A stretch of 64,000 nucleotides of DNA from Fictibacillus marinisediminis (GTDB taxonomy: Bacteria > Bacillota > Bacilli > Bacillales > Fictibacillaceae). Positions 41,894-50,553 of the stretch are shown here, piece after piece; within the stretch, counting starts at the first letter, position 1, and each line of letters begins with the position of its first letter. Under the pieces are notes generated by a model, which made no database searches, had not been told where the DNA came from, and saw nothing but the letters and a program-made list of their open reading frames with translations. The stretch is from assembly GCF_023149135.1 (NCBI RefSeq), contig NZ_JAIWJX010000002.1:3906001-3970000 (forward strand). Reading direction: 5' to 3'. Position numbers and translations under genes: made by a program.

Positions 41894-41914
41894 GCTCAAC
41901 AGCTCCTTGATAAA

Positions 41915-42334
41915 TTAGTTGGTTTGCTCTATCTGGCTATGTAACTTCGAAATCGTTTTATTTTTTGCCAAGGCCAATATTCCGCCCGAAAGAAAAAGAA
42001 CAGTACTCAAGAAATCCATAAAAAAGTAGGATGCAGCACCTAATAAAATAAACCAGAATGAGAGTTTTACTTCGACTTTGTCATCTTTAAAGTTTCTTGC
42101 GAGATAAAGATTCAATAACCCTATAACTACAAAAAAGAGGCCGAATGTTACTGCGAAGCTATATAAACTGCCAAACAAGGATTCCATCGCTTTCATTTGC
42201 GCAAATTGTGTTTCTTGAATACCGTTACTTTGTGATTTGATATATGATCCATAGACAAAGATGGTTAGCAGACCAGAAAGCATTTGCCATACCGATCCAA
42301 TGATGATCAGTTTTCTTTCCAGTTTTCTATTCAA
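41915..42334 (-). CDS. Four-helix membrane protein of the glycoside operon
   Basis: A 139-aa protein with four hydrophobic segments (KLIIIGSVWQMLSGLLTIFVYGSYI; SFAVTFGLFFVVIGLLNLYLA; FWFILLGAASYFFMDFL; TVLFLSGGILALA) and a charged C-terminus. It lies 12 nt after a permease gene and 21 nt before the GH2 gene, so it belongs to the operon. I do not recognise a named family; it lacks DUF624 features. It may assist the transporter. Confidence 0.65.
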   Translation of the reverse strand: MNRKLERKLIIIGSVWQMLSGLLTIFVYGSYIKSQSNGIQETQFAQMKAMESLFGSLYSFAVTFGLFFVVIGLLNLYLARNFKDDKVEVKLSFWFILLGAASYFFMDFLSTVLFLSGGILALAKNKTISKLHSQIEQTN

Positions 42335-42345
42335 AGCATTTCCCC

Positions 42346-43182
42346 CTATCCTTTTACTCCAGATGATAAAGACATCGATTGTAAGAAATAACGCTGAGTA
42401 AACAAATACAAAATAAAGGTTGGGACAATCGCAATAATAGCGGCAGCCATCGCATGTCCGATATCTGTGACATACATTCCTTGCAGAAGCTGCAAGCCTG
42501 GTGTGATCGGCATTTTATCAATATCATTGAACACGATCGAAGGCCACAAAAAGTCATTCCATGAACTCGTAAATGTAAATAACGCCACAACGGTTAATAC
42601 GGGTTTGATAAGCGGAAGGGTAACCTTCGTATAAATTTGAAAATCGTTGGCTCCGTCGATCCGCGCTGATTCATCCAGTTCAATCGGAATCCCGATCATA
42701 AACTGTCTTACTAAAAAAACATTAAACACCGCTGCCGCTCCTGGAACAATGGCCGCCCAATAACTATTGACCCAACCGAGGGTATCAACAATTTTATACA
42801 ACGGAATCAGGTTCACAACGGCAGGGAACATCATGGTTGCCAGTAAAAAGGAAAAAAGCCAGTCCCTTCCCTTAAATCGCAGCCGGGTATATCCATACGC
42901 TGCCATTGAAACAACAACCAATACAAGAATGGTCTGTGTGACGGAAATGATCATTGAATTCATAAACCACTTGGCTACAGGAGCACTTGTGTTATTAAAA
43001 AGAACGTCCTGGTAATTGGCGATGACCCAGTGGATGGGCAGCATCGTAAAACCAAAGGTTTGGATATCGATCTCATCTTTAAAGGATGTGAAAAGTGACC
43101 AGGCAAGAGGGAATATCCAAATTAAAGTCATGCATAACAGAAAAATGAATGAAATCAAGGTGGAGATGTTTACTTTTTTCAA
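42346..43182 (-). CDS. Carbohydrate ABC transporter permease (MalG-like)
   Basis: A 278-aa inner-membrane permease of the CUT1 family with six membrane segments. The ATPase-contacting EAA loop reads ELDESARIDGANDFQIYTKVTLPLIKPVL (about 180-208), with the ARIDGA core typical of MalG-type subunits. It lies 13 nt after the MalF-like gene. No ATPase gene is in the operon, so a shared MsmX-type ATPase is likely, as is usual in Bacillus. Confidence 0.92.
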   Translation of the reverse strand: MKKVNISTLISFIFLLCMTLIWIFPLAWSLFTSFKDEIDIQTFGFTMLPIHWVIANYQDVLFNNTSAPVAKWFMNSMIISVTQTILVLVVVSMAAYGYTRLRFKGRDWLFSFLLATMMFPAVVNLIPLYKIVDTLGWVNSYWAAIVPGAAAVFNVFLVRQFMIGIPIELDESARIDGANDFQIYTKVTLPLIKPVLTVVALFTFTSSWNDFLWPSIVFNDIDKMPITPGLQLLQGMYVTDIGHAMAAAIIAIVPTFILYLFTQRYFLQSMSLSSGVKG

Positions 43183-43195
43183 TGGTACCCGCCTC

Positions 43196-44131
43196 CTACT
43201 TCCTCTCTCTTAATAAGAAAAATTGAATAACCGAGACAGCCATGATGCACAGACCAAGGATAACCGCCATTGCGGACGCAATTCCTGCGATGGATTGACC
43301 CGATCCAAAGGCATTCTGCTGGATATACATAAGAAGCACGGTGGTTGAACTGGAAGGACCTCCCTTTGTGAGCATGAGCGCCTGTCCATAGATATTAAAC
43401 TGGGCGATGGTTGTAATGACAATCGTGAACAGAAGCTGATTCTTTATACTTGGAAGAGTGATGTGGAAAAACTTTTGCAGCCTGCCTGCCCCGTCCAGTG
43501 ACGCAGCTTCATAGTATTCTTTGGATACTCCGTTTAATGCTGCCTGGTAAATGATCATGTTCCCGCCGATCCCCCACCAGACTGTTACAACGACGAGTGC
43601 GATCCATGCGTAAGGCTGTGTGCCCAGCCAGTTGGGTGAGGAAGTGAAATAATGGTTAATAGGTCCGAACGAAACGTTAAACATCATGGACCAGATGATC
43701 ATGACAGCTGAAATGGAAAACAATACGGGCAAGTAGAAAATCGCTTGAAAGATCTTCATCCCTTTTGGTTTCACATGGAGTGCAGCAGCTAAAAGCAAGG
43801 GGATAACGATGCAGGCAGGAACCGTAAAAGCCACAAATTTAAAGGTATTTCCCAGTCCGGTATGCAGCTGGGTGTAGAACGTTGATTCTTTATTTAATAA
43901 AATATCCTTATAGTTATCCAACCCAACAAACTCGGGAGTATTGACCAAATCCCAGTTCGTAAAAGAAATGTACACACCAAAAAATATAGGAATAAGAAAA
44001 AATAGAGCAAACAACAAAAGATGCGGCCCGATAAAAATCATGGGCGAAAAATTGATTCCTTTCCGATGCGGCTTACCCATGGCTGGTGAAAGCACGTCTA
44101 CTCTCTTTTTTTCTGTCAGCTTAAGATCCAT
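43196..44131 (-). CDS. Carbohydrate ABC transporter permease (MalF-like)
   Basis: A 311-aa CUT1-type permease with about six membrane segments and a cytoplasmic N-terminus (MDLKLTEKKRVDVLSP). The EAA loop is YYEAASLDGAGRLQKFFHITLPSIKNQLL (about 235-263). It is the partner of the MalG-like subunit and follows the binding-protein gene. AAAAGAGAAGGAG precedes the ATG at normal spacing. Confidence 0.92.
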   Translation of the reverse strand: MDLKLTEKKRVDVLSPAMGKPHRKGINFSPMIFIGPHLLLFALFFLIPIFFGVYISFTNWDLVNTPEFVGLDNYKDILLNKESTFYTQLHTGLGNTFKFVAFTVPACIVIPLLLAAALHVKPKGMKIFQAIFYLPVLFSISAVMIIWSMMFNVSFGPINHYFTSSPNWLGTQPYAWIALVVVTVWWGIGGNMIIYQAALNGVSKEYYEAASLDGAGRLQKFFHITLPSIKNQLLFTIVITTIAQFNIYGQALMLTKGGPSSSTTVLLMYIQQNAFGSGQSIAGIASAMAVILGLCIMAVSVIQFFLLRERK

Positions 44132-44217
44132 ATTTTTTCTCCTTCTCTTTTAGTAGAAGGCAATAGAAGAAATCCTTCCATTGCCTTCTATCCATTCTGC
44201 TGGAGACCTGGTTCCTC

Positions 44218-45483
44218 TTACTTATCCTGAGCAATCTTATCCTCCACGGTTTTTTGGGAATCCATTAGAGCCTTTTTAATATCGAGCTTTCCAAATACCG
44301 TATCGTTGCCGATCTTGTCCAGTTGTTCAGAGATATAGCCGTTGTACTTGTAGTCAAAGATTTTTAACGATTTTTGTTCTGTTGTATCTTTAATCAAGAA
44401 GGATTGAGGCATCTGTTGATATTTAGGATTATCCAATGTAGCTAATGCTGCCGGGTTTTGACCCGCTTCTGCCCATGGAAGGGAGTTATCCCTTACCCAG
44501 TTAATAAACTTTATGACGCCTTCTGTTTTCTTCTTGTTTCTTTCAGGATTTTTAAGAAGTACAAATTGGTGGGAAGAACTCCAGTTCACCATTTTGTTCT
44601 TGTCATCACTTAGCTGAGGGAAGTTTGTCATTCCCCAATTTAAATTCTTTGCCTTCTTAATATCATTTTGCATCCAGATTCCTTCGGGGTAGAAGATTGC
44701 TTTTCCAGATTTAAAGACTTGACCCGCATCCTGGCCATCTTTATTGGTGATGCCTGACTTTACAAAACCATTGTAGAGTTTTAACGTGTCTACAGCTTGT
44801 TCCGTGTTTAAAGTCGGCTTCGTACCATCACTCGTAATGCTTCCACCCATTTGGCTGTACACCGACAAGAAGGCAGGCTTCATCCAAGTAACAGGGGCCG
44901 CTATAATACCATCTTTTTTCGCTTTTAAGCCTGCTTCTTTTATTTCATCAAATGTTACGATATTATCATCAAGGGCATGAGGCGCATATTTGGCTGCCAG
45001 ATCTTTGTTGTAGTACATAACAAAGCTATGCACATCCAAAGGGACGCTATATCGCTTATTGTCCAGGCTGCCAATATCCCAGCCCGCTTTTACATAATTT
45101 TCAGCTTTAATTTCAGGATATTTTGCAAGGGAATCATCCATTGGAATCAGCATGTCTTTGTCCACAAATTGTTTGATTCGCTCAGCATGAACAATGTTTA
45201 AATCAGGGATGTTTCTGCCCGAATTGACAACGGTAGGGATCTTTGCGTACATATCGGCTTCTTTTAGTGAGATATTTCTCACTTTAAACTTCGGATTCGT
45301 TTTGTTATAGGCATCGACCATCATCTGCATGTTTTTGCCATCTGGGCCTACAAACGGATTCCAAAACACAATTTCATTTTTTCCTACCTTATCAGACGAT
45401 GAACTTTGACTGCACGCCCCTAAGGAAAGAATAAAAATAACGATTATCATACAGCTGATCATTACCTTGATTTTCTTATGCAT
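44218..45483 (-). CDS. Sugar ABC transporter solute-binding lipoprotein
   Basis: A 421-aa extracellular lipoprotein, first gene of the operon. The signal peptide ends in the lipobox LGAC (Cys about residue 24). NEIVFWNPFVGPDGKNMQMMVDAYNKTNPKFKVR (about 37-70) is the typical start of CUT1 (cluster B/D) sugar-binding proteins, and WMKPAFLSVYSQMGGSITSDG and GIWMQNDIKKAK are usual ligand-side segments. It collects the glycoside and delivers it to the two permeases. The promoter region to its right carries candidate operators and a cre-like box. Confidence 0.92.
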   Translation of the reverse strand: MHKKIKVMISCMIIVIFILSLGACSQSSSSDKVGKNEIVFWNPFVGPDGKNMQMMVDAYNKTNPKFKVRNISLKEADMYAKIPTVVNSGRNIPDLNIVHAERIKQFVDKDMLIPMDDSLAKYPEIKAENYVKAGWDIGSLDNKRYSVPLDVHSFVMYYNKDLAAKYAPHALDDNIVTFDEIKEAGLKAKKDGIIAAPVTWMKPAFLSVYSQMGGSITSDGTKPTLNTEQAVDTLKLYNGFVKSGITNKDGQDAGQVFKSGKAIFYPEGIWMQNDIKKAKNLNWGMTNFPQLSDDKNKMVNWSSSHQFVLLKNPERNKKKTEGVIKFINWVRDNSLPWAEAGQNPAALATLDNPKYQQMPQSFLIKDTTEQKSLKIFDYKYNGYISEQLDKIGNDTVFGKLDIKKALMDSQKTVEDKIAQDK

Positions 45484-45635
45484 TTTGAATCTCCCCCTCG
45501 TTAATTAGTTAAGGCAGTTGAAAAAACAGATAACTATGACCTGCTTGATCACTTAAAACCGATAGTTCCTCCTTCCTGATAAAAAGTTTAAACATTCTGA
45601 AAATTTATGTTACTACTCACCGATGCGCTAAGAAA

Positions 45636-45700
45636 AATACTGTTTTTTTCGAAACAAATACTGTAGTATTTAATACAAACATTATGTTTGAAACAGTATT
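45636..45700. promoter_or_regulatory. AATACTGT operators between the glycoside operon and its regulator
   Basis: AATACTGT occurs at 45636 and, 21 bp on, as the near-palindrome AATACTGTAGTATT (45657-45670). The inverse, ACAGTATT, is at 45693-45700. These lie in the 343-bp divergent region between the binding-protein gene and the ArsR-type regulator gene and are likely sites for the latter (inference). Confidence 0.5.
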
Positions 45701-45716
45701 ATTGTATTAATTGTTA

Positions 45717-45730
45717 AGATAACGCTTTCA
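45717..45730. promoter_or_regulatory. cre-like catabolite repression site
   Basis: AGATAACGCTTTCA matches the CcpA consensus TGWAANCGNTNWCA at 12 of 14 positions, including the central CG. Its place in the divergent promoter of a sugar-uptake operon fits carbon catabolite repression. Confidence 0.45.
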
Positions 45731-45826
45731 TTTTAATAAGTCAATATCTTTTTACATTTCCAGTTATTCCTTTATTATGGAGCCATATGGTTCTCCTCAT
45801 AAAAATAAGATAGGGGTTGCATTTTC

Positions 45827-46753
45827 TTGCTTGAACTAACAATTGATGAATCCGACGCTTTGATTAAGGTAGCTCATGCTCTCTCGTCAAAGGTAAGAAT
45901 CGATATTCTAAAATTACTAAATACAAAAAAAATGAATATCAATGAAATGGCAGAACAATTAAATCTGCCAGTTTCCACAATTGCTTTAAACATACGGGTT
46001 TTAGAGACTGCTGGGATCATTTATACTGAACTGCTTCCTGCAACGAGGGGGACAATGAAGGTTTGTTCGCGGGTTTTTGAAGATATTCATATGGATTTAA
46101 GGATGGATCTGGGTTATGGCAATAACGAAAATATGTATCAACTGGAAATGCCGATTGGTCATTACTTTGATGCTAATATTTCGCCAACCTGCGGAATCAT
46201 TACAAAAAATGGGGTCCTCGATCCCCTGGATGAACCCGCATTATTTTACCACCCTGAAAGGATGAATGCTCAGCTTATCTGGTTTCGCAAGGGCTATGTA
46301 GACTATCGGTTCCCATTGCAGCTTCCGCCTAATGCAAACATTCAGTCTGTCCAATTTTCAATGGAACTCTGTTCAGAAGCACCCCACTATGACCATAATT
46401 GGCCTTCAGATATTACGATATGGGTGAATGATACAGAAATCTGTACGTGGACATGTCCCGGTGATTTTGGTGAAAGGAAAGGGAAATTAAACCCTGTATG
46501 GTTTCCGACGGAGGGGCATACGCAGTATGGCCTCTTAAAATCTTGGAAAATTACCGAGGAAGGAAGCTTTTTAGATGAAATAAAAGTTTCTAACACTTCG
46601 TTAAAAGATGTACTTGTCGACAAACAAAAACATCTGAATTTCAGGGTCGGCATTAAGTCCGATGCCGCCAACATTGGGGGGATCAATCTGTTTGGAAATC
46701 AATTAGGTGATCATCCACAGGATATTTTAATGAGGGTTATTTATTCTCAATGA
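45827..46753 (+). CDS. ArsR-type winged-helix regulator with C-terminal ligand domain
   Basis: A 308-aa regulator divergent from the glycoside operon. Residues about 8-90 are an ArsR-like winged helix (LSSKVRIDILKLLNTKKMNINEMAEQLNLPVSTIALNIRVLETAGIIYTELLP). The long C-terminal part (about 105-305) has a beta-rich character with many Trp and Tyr (FPLQLPPNANIQSVQFSMELCSEAPHYDHNWPSDITIWVNDTEICTW) that resembles a sugar-binding jelly-roll, so it may sense the imported glycoside directly. The start is TTG 45827; GGGG lies about 12 nt upstream, so the exact start is uncertain. It probably represses the operon. Confidence 0.8.
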   Translation: MLELTIDESDALIKVAHALSSKVRIDILKLLNTKKMNINEMAEQLNLPVSTIALNIRVLETAGIIYTELLPATRGTMKVCSRVFEDIHMDLRMDLGYGNNENMYQLEMPIGHYFDANISPTCGIITKNGVLDPLDEPALFYHPERMNAQLIWFRKGYVDYRFPLQLPPNANIQSVQFSMELCSEAPHYDHNWPSDITIWVNDTEICTWTCPGDFGERKGKLNPVWFPTEGHTQYGLLKSWKITEEGSFLDEIKVSNTSLKDVLVDKQKHLNFRVGIKSDAANIGGINLFGNQLGDHPQDILMRVIYSQ

Positions 46754-46844
46754 ATATAAAAAAGATTCATTGAAAGACACAAGCAAAAATTAGAGCAAGC
46801 AGCAATTAAAAGACATCGTTTCATAACGATCTGTCAGGACGTCG

Positions 46845-46891
46845 ACAAACCCTTCCCAATTTTATATTGGTAGAGGGGTTTGTCTTTTTTT
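46845..46891 (+). terminator. Terminator of the regulator gene
   Basis: GACAAACCC (46845-46853) pairs with GGGTTTGTC (46876-46884), extended inward by further pairs, with TTTTTTT after. The rest of the gap 46754-47061 shows nothing clear. Confidence 0.75.
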
Positions 46892-47061
46892 AAGGCAATT
46901 TCTTAATTCTTAAACCCTCCCGCGCTGTCCTGTTTGCTAATTTCTTTAAGTTCATAGCATCGAAAGGCCGTATGACCTATGGTGGAATTTTAATTTTAAG
47001 CTTACCACCGTTGTTTTTCAATATAAAAAGGCAGTCAAAAACTCTTCTCTTTGATTCTCTG

Positions 47062-47373
47062 CTATTCCTTACTCTTTTCTTTTACTCCTTCAGCTATCCC
47101 CTCCACCTTGTAATCATCTTCGTAGTTTACGGTAACAAACATCTTTTTATCTTTATTATCTTTACAGTAGCCATGAACAAAAACTACCCCAACATCTCCT
47201 GATGGAAATTCAACGCCTGTAGCAACGAAGTCTTTTTCTTCTTCAATCTTCATGTATTCAACAGCTACTGATTTTGATTGCTCCCTAATCTCATCCTTAT
47301 CCATGCCATTTCCCCCGCATCCACCAATAAATAACACTATGCCAATAATTAAAATATGTATAATCTTTTTCAT
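47062..47373 (-). CDS. Lipoprotein, DUF1433-like (candidate immunity protein)
   Basis: A 103-aa lipoprotein with a lipobox at GGCG (Cys about residue 19). The mature part has VKS-x-VEYMKIEEEKDFVATGVEFPSG and VVFVHGYCKDNKDKKMFVTVNYEDDYKV, the HGYCKxNKDxKM block being shared with the lipoprotein at 48482-48781. I assign it, with some doubt, to DUF1433. From memory such lipoproteins neutralise type VII secreted lipase toxins (TslA/TilA in Staphylococcus). It faces a truncated lipase gene across a 70-bp promoter region that is copied in inverted form at 48413-48481. GGAGAG precedes the ATG. Confidence 0.7.
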   Translation of the reverse strand: MKKIIHILIIGIVLFIGGCGGNGMDKDEIREQSKSVAVEYMKIEEEKDFVATGVEFPSGDVGVVFVHGYCKDNKDKKMFVTVNYEDDYKVEGIAEGVKEKSKE

Positions 47374-47443
47374 GCTAATCTCTCCAATAAAATGGAAATT
47401 TTTTGTATAATAAAATTATACCGTATTTACGAGAGGTGTTCCA

Positions 47444-47728
47444 ATGTCAAAAGACCATGTTCGGGACGAAATTTACTTTAAACTCAGCCAAACTGCATAT
47501 TCTGACTATCCATTTGAAAAGTACAAAATGAAATTTAAAGATGGGGCTCAATATTGGCAGAGAGTTGATGATAAGGATTTTCTGACACATGAATCTGATA
47601 CTGGCTTTGATGCAGTAGTTTACAAGAAAGGTAATGAAGTTATTATTGCTTATCGAGGGACGGAAGGAGATAAGTTACTAGGTAGAGGATGGAAAGACCT
47701 TGCTACGGATGTCGTCCATATAATTTGA
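47444..47728 (+). pseudogene. Truncated lipase toxin N-terminus, copy 1
   Basis: The 94-aa frame is the start of a class 3 lipase-like protein: VRDEIYFKLSQTAYSDYPF, then TGFDAVVYKKGNEVIIAYRGTEG (strand and the RGT-x segment preceding the active-site region) and WKDLATDVVHII, after which it stops at TGA. The G-x-S-x-G nucleophile motif, found further downstream in full proteins, is absent. It is therefore a fragment. AGAGGTG precedes the ATG. The next 190 bp on the same strand show no continuation. Confidence 0.65.
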
Positions 47729-47920
47729 TAGTAATTTCCAAGTCATTTATTTTAATTTAAATTTTGAAGTAATCATCGTTTTTATGGTGTGTCCCATAGG
47801 ATAATAAGAATAACAAAGAAAATGATAATACCTAAGATTACAACAGTAAAAAGGATGAGGGCTGTAGTTTTCAGGCTCCTTTTTAAAAAAATATCTATCT
47901 ATAAATTGTTTCTTGTGATC

Positions 47921-48412
47921 TTACCCTTTTGGCCCTCTCGAAACCAAGAGGAGGGTGAGCGAATTTTCAGTTGCGTGTTTTGCTTTTTTGATATTATCGG
48001 ATATCGTTTCCATTTCATTAAACTTGCGGGTATACTTTCCAAAATAATCCTGAAGTTCCATTTGAAATACCTTTTGGGATTGACCTGATCTCCAGGAATT
48101 AGTCTGCTCCATAATACGTCTGATACCCATCTGCTTTCCTCTTAACCTACCGTTCCCGTACCATCTGTTTGGTTCTGTGCCTCGATAAGCAATGATAAGC
48201 TCTTCCTGTCCATGTTTTGTCTTTGTCTCTTTTTTATAGATTGTAGCGTCAAAACCGGTGTAATCATCGTGTTGTATATACTTATCTTTCGCGATTACCT
48301 TCCAAACTTGTTCGCCATCTTTTAACGGGATTTTAAGTCTTTTTTCCATTTTAGGTTGATAGCTAGCATTACTTAATGTGTTATAAACTTCGTCTCTTAC
48401 TCTATCTCCCAT
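47921..48412 (-). pseudogene. Deleted lipase toxin, copy 2: lipase N-terminus joined to a WXG-like end
   Basis: The 163-aa frame begins like copy 1 (VRDEVYNTLSNASYQPK; TGFDATIYKKETKTKHGQEELIIAYRGTEPN). It then passes after about residue 95 into a helical region, NSWRSGQSQKVFQMELQDYFGKYTRKFNEMETISDNIKKAKHATE, which resembles WXG100-type secretion helices (W-x-[SG] turn). The lipase catalytic core between these is missing, so the gene looks like an internal deletion of a protein with an N-terminal lipase and C-terminal type VII targeting domain. The final 15 residues may be out of frame. Divergent from the lipoprotein at 48482. Confidence 0.6.
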
Positions 48413-48481
48413 TGTCGCAACCTCATTTAAATAGGGTATATTTCATTATATAAAATTTTCCAATTAAATGGAGAGTGCAAC

Positions 48482-48781
48482 ATGAAAAAAATACTGTATG
48501 CGTTAATAATTGTGAGTATCTTACTAATGGCAGGATGTAAAAAGGAGAACGGTATGGAAGAAGAAGGTATCAAACAAACAGCGGCGGTGGTAGCGAAGGA
48601 CTTTATGGAGGAAAGAGGTAAAACCTTTGTGATGACAGGTTATGACTTTTTAGATTCTTCCACCGGTTCAATAGTGGTATATGGATACTGCAAAGAAGAT
48701 AAAGACAACAAAATGCTGATCAACATTAATTACATGCAGGATTTTAAAGTTTTATCTTATGGTGACGGGGTAGAAGATTAG
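48482..48781 (+). CDS. Lipoprotein, DUF1433-like (candidate immunity protein), copy 2
   Basis: A 99-aa lipoprotein with lipobox MAGC (Cys about residue 19). TAAVVAKDFMEERGKTFVMTGYDFLDSSTGSIVVYGYCKEDKDNKMLININYMQDFKV parallels the mature part of the lipoprotein at 47062-47373, including GYCK-x-[DN]-KD-x-KM. TGGAGAG precedes the ATG. A truncated lipase gene lies divergently to its left. A terminator follows at 48786-48822. Its probable role is outside the membrane as immunity to a lipase toxin; this is inference. Confidence 0.7.
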   Translation: MKKILYALIIVSILLMAGCKKENGMEEEGIKQTAAVVAKDFMEERGKTFVMTGYDFLDSSTGSIVVYGYCKEDKDNKMLININYMQDFKVLSYGDGVED

Positions 48782-48785
48782 TAGG

Positions 48786-48822
48786 GCAGGTTTCTTATGT
48801 AGAAAGCTTGCTCTTCTTTTTT
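48786..48822 (+). terminator. Terminator of lipoprotein copy 2
   Basis: GCAGGTTTCT pairs with AGAAAGCTTGC (one wobble), followed by TCTTCTTTTTTT. Confidence 0.75.
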
Positions 48823-48907
48823 TGGACAAAACATCGGAAAATACAGCGATAGAGTATTCCCTAAATAATGTTATACCTCCTTAAAAAATTACTTGGGAAT
48901 CCCATTA

Positions 48908-48942
48908 AAAAGCACCTATTCATCTAACCGAATAGGTGCTTT
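48908..48942. terminator. AAGCACCTATTC hairpin
   Basis: AAAGCACCTATTC pairs perfectly with GAATAGGTGCTTT (13 bp). It lies just downstream (minus sense) of the VanZ remnant, as the similar hairpin at 51832 lies at the end of the intact VanZ gene. Confidence 0.7.
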
Positions 48943-48958
48943 CCTTATAACAGGAATA

Positions 48959-49110
48959 CTACAACAAGAAATAGAAAGATGCGATTCCCAAACTGTCAAT
49001 CACCACATCAGACATTCATCCATCCCTACCAAAGTAAAGCTGCAGGATTTCTGTAAAAAAAGCAAAGGCAATGAAAAGGAGACCACGAGTACCAAAATGA
49101 TTTATATAAT
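48959..49110 (-). pseudogene. VanZ-like gene remnant
   Basis: The minus strand reads FFTEILQLYFGRDG, then an in-frame TGA, then MSDVVIDSLGIA and a stop at 48959. This matches TEVLQLYFGRDGRMYDVIIDSLGIV of the VanZ gene at 51839-52270, with the Arg codon CGA changed to TGA. Upstream codons keep hydrophobic character only briefly, so just the last third of the gene survives. Confidence 0.65.
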
Positions 49111-49507
49111 TCCTCATAATATAAACCATTAATAAAATATTTTAAACCCATGCCTCTTTTTCTCCTCTTTTCTCTATTTAAAGAGTGAAGATCTTTTTAT
49201 AGAGAGGAAGAGCTGCATGGTGCCTGGTAAGATTACTAATTTTAGTGAGTTGAGTGAGTTTCAAACCGTGAATGGATTTGGCAATTAAAAAATGCTGTTA
49301 ATGGCAGTATCTTTTATGAATGTAAAAAAAGTAAAAACTTTCATATTTTAGGCTCTTTAATTTTATTCCTTATTGAGTTAAAGCTCACCGTTACTTTAAG
49401 TACATTCCTTCACAAAGTCAGGAAAAATAGATGTTTTTTGAATGCGTAGTATCGTTGTACTATGCGATAAATGATCTGTTGCTTTTTTGTCCTATTAACA
49501 CCCAAAC
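49111..49507. other. Non-coding stretch
   Basis: About 400 bp with no credible gene on either strand. It includes a degenerate TGGTGCCTGGTAAGATTAC at about 49218 related to the palindrome element at 8386-8435, and a short inverted repeat GTAGTATCGTTGTACTATGC near 49446. Nothing else is seen. Confidence 0.5.
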
Positions 49508-49538
49508 AAAAGGCGCGTTATAAGATAACGCACCTTTT
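49508..49538 (-). terminator. Terminator of the methionine aminopeptidase gene
   Basis: AAAAGG.GCGTTA pairs with TAACGC.CCTTTT around a 5-nt loop, with TTTTG following on the minus strand, 33 nt after the stop. Confidence 0.7.
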
Positions 49539-49570
49539 TAAGGAAGAAATCTATCAACTGAAAATAATCA

Positions 49571-50317
49571 CTAAGCAATCGTTGTAATGATCGGTTGATC
49601 TCTTGTAATAATTATTGTGTGCTCGTACTGTGCACAAAAACCCTTATTAGGTAGCCTTACAGTCCATCCATCCGGACTTTCAATGACATATTCTGCACCA
49701 GTTGACAAGAAAGGCTCAATAGTAATAACTGTACCTTCCTCCAACACACGTTTATCATCCTTGCTATAAAAAGGTAAAATTTCTACAGGTGCTTCGTGCA
49801 GGGATTTTCCAATGCCATGACTGCACAGATTCATGATGACCTTATAGCCGCTTTTTCGGGCTTCCCTTTGAATAATTCTCCCGATTTCATTCACTTTTAC
49901 ACCAGCTTTAAGAGAAGAGATCACCTCCATCATAGTGTTGTGTGTATGTTGGCAAAGGCGCGTCACAGAAGGGTTGTATAGAGGCATTTGAAAAGAGTGT
50001 CCTGCATCAGCAAAATAACCTCCGAGTTCAGCAGAAACATCAATATTGATTAAGTCACCTCCATGAATCTTCCGATCTCCCGGTATTCCGTGAGCAACTT
50101 CTTGGTTAATACTAATGCATGTATTGCCGGGAAAGTTATAAGTCAATTTGGGTGCAGAAACCGCCCCATACTTTCTTAATAACCGTCCCCCAATATCATC
50201 TAATTCCTGGGTTGTCATGCCGACACGTGTCTGACGTTTCATTTCACTTATTGTCAACGCAACGATCTTTCCAATTTCTTTGAGACCGTTAATATCATCA
50301 ATACCTTCAACTGTCAT
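49571..50317 (-). CDS. map: Methionine aminopeptidase type I
   Basis: A 248-aa cytosolic enzyme that removes the N-terminal Met from new proteins. The five metal ligands are visible: two Asp in INIDVSAELGGYFADAG (about residues 94-105), His in CSHGIGKSLHEAP (about 168), Glu in VITIEPF and Glu in CAQYEHTI. It lacks an N-terminal extension, so it is type Ia. I start it at ATG 50317, with GGAGG 9 nt upstream; the GTG three codons earlier overlaps that site. It is isolated, not next to the ribosomal secY-adk-map region, so it is probably a second copy like YflG of B. subtilis. Confidence 0.92.
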   Translation of the reverse strand: MTVEGIDDINGLKEIGKIVALTISEMKRQTRVGMTTQELDDIGGRLLRKYGAVSAPKLTYNFPGNTCISINQEVAHGIPGDRKIHGGDLINIDVSAELGGYFADAGHSFQMPLYNPSVTRLCQHTHNTMMEVISSLKAGVKVNEIGRIIQREARKSGYKVIMNLCSHGIGKSLHEAPVEILPFYSKDDKRVLEEGTVITIEPFLSTGAEYVIESPDGWTVRLPNKGFCAQYEHTIIITRDQPIITTIA

Positions 50318-50553
50318 CTTCAGCACCCTCCATTTTTTAATATTTATATTTTTTCTTTTTTCCTATTTCTATATTTGCCTCACTTTATCTTTTTGCACTA
50401 AATATACCATCTGTTCTTGTTCAACTAAACTGATCCGTTAGTGCAGTAAATATAGCTTCACAAAACTTATAAATATAAGCATTTATACAATTTTCCCTTG
50501 AGTATTGATTCATAAATTTTAATAAACATACTGCCAAAACACACATTAATTAA

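Noticed and set aside
46972..47202. 76-codon plus-strand frame
   Set aside because: Overlaps the lipoprotein gene on the other strand and lacks a ribosome site and family features.
47789..48088. Plus-strand 99-codon frame and a minus-strand membrane-like stretch (about 47800-47900)
   Set aside because: The plus frame is antisense to lipase copy 2. The minus stretch (KTTALILFTVVILGIIIFF) is hydrophobic but lacks a start codon, so I could not support a gene.
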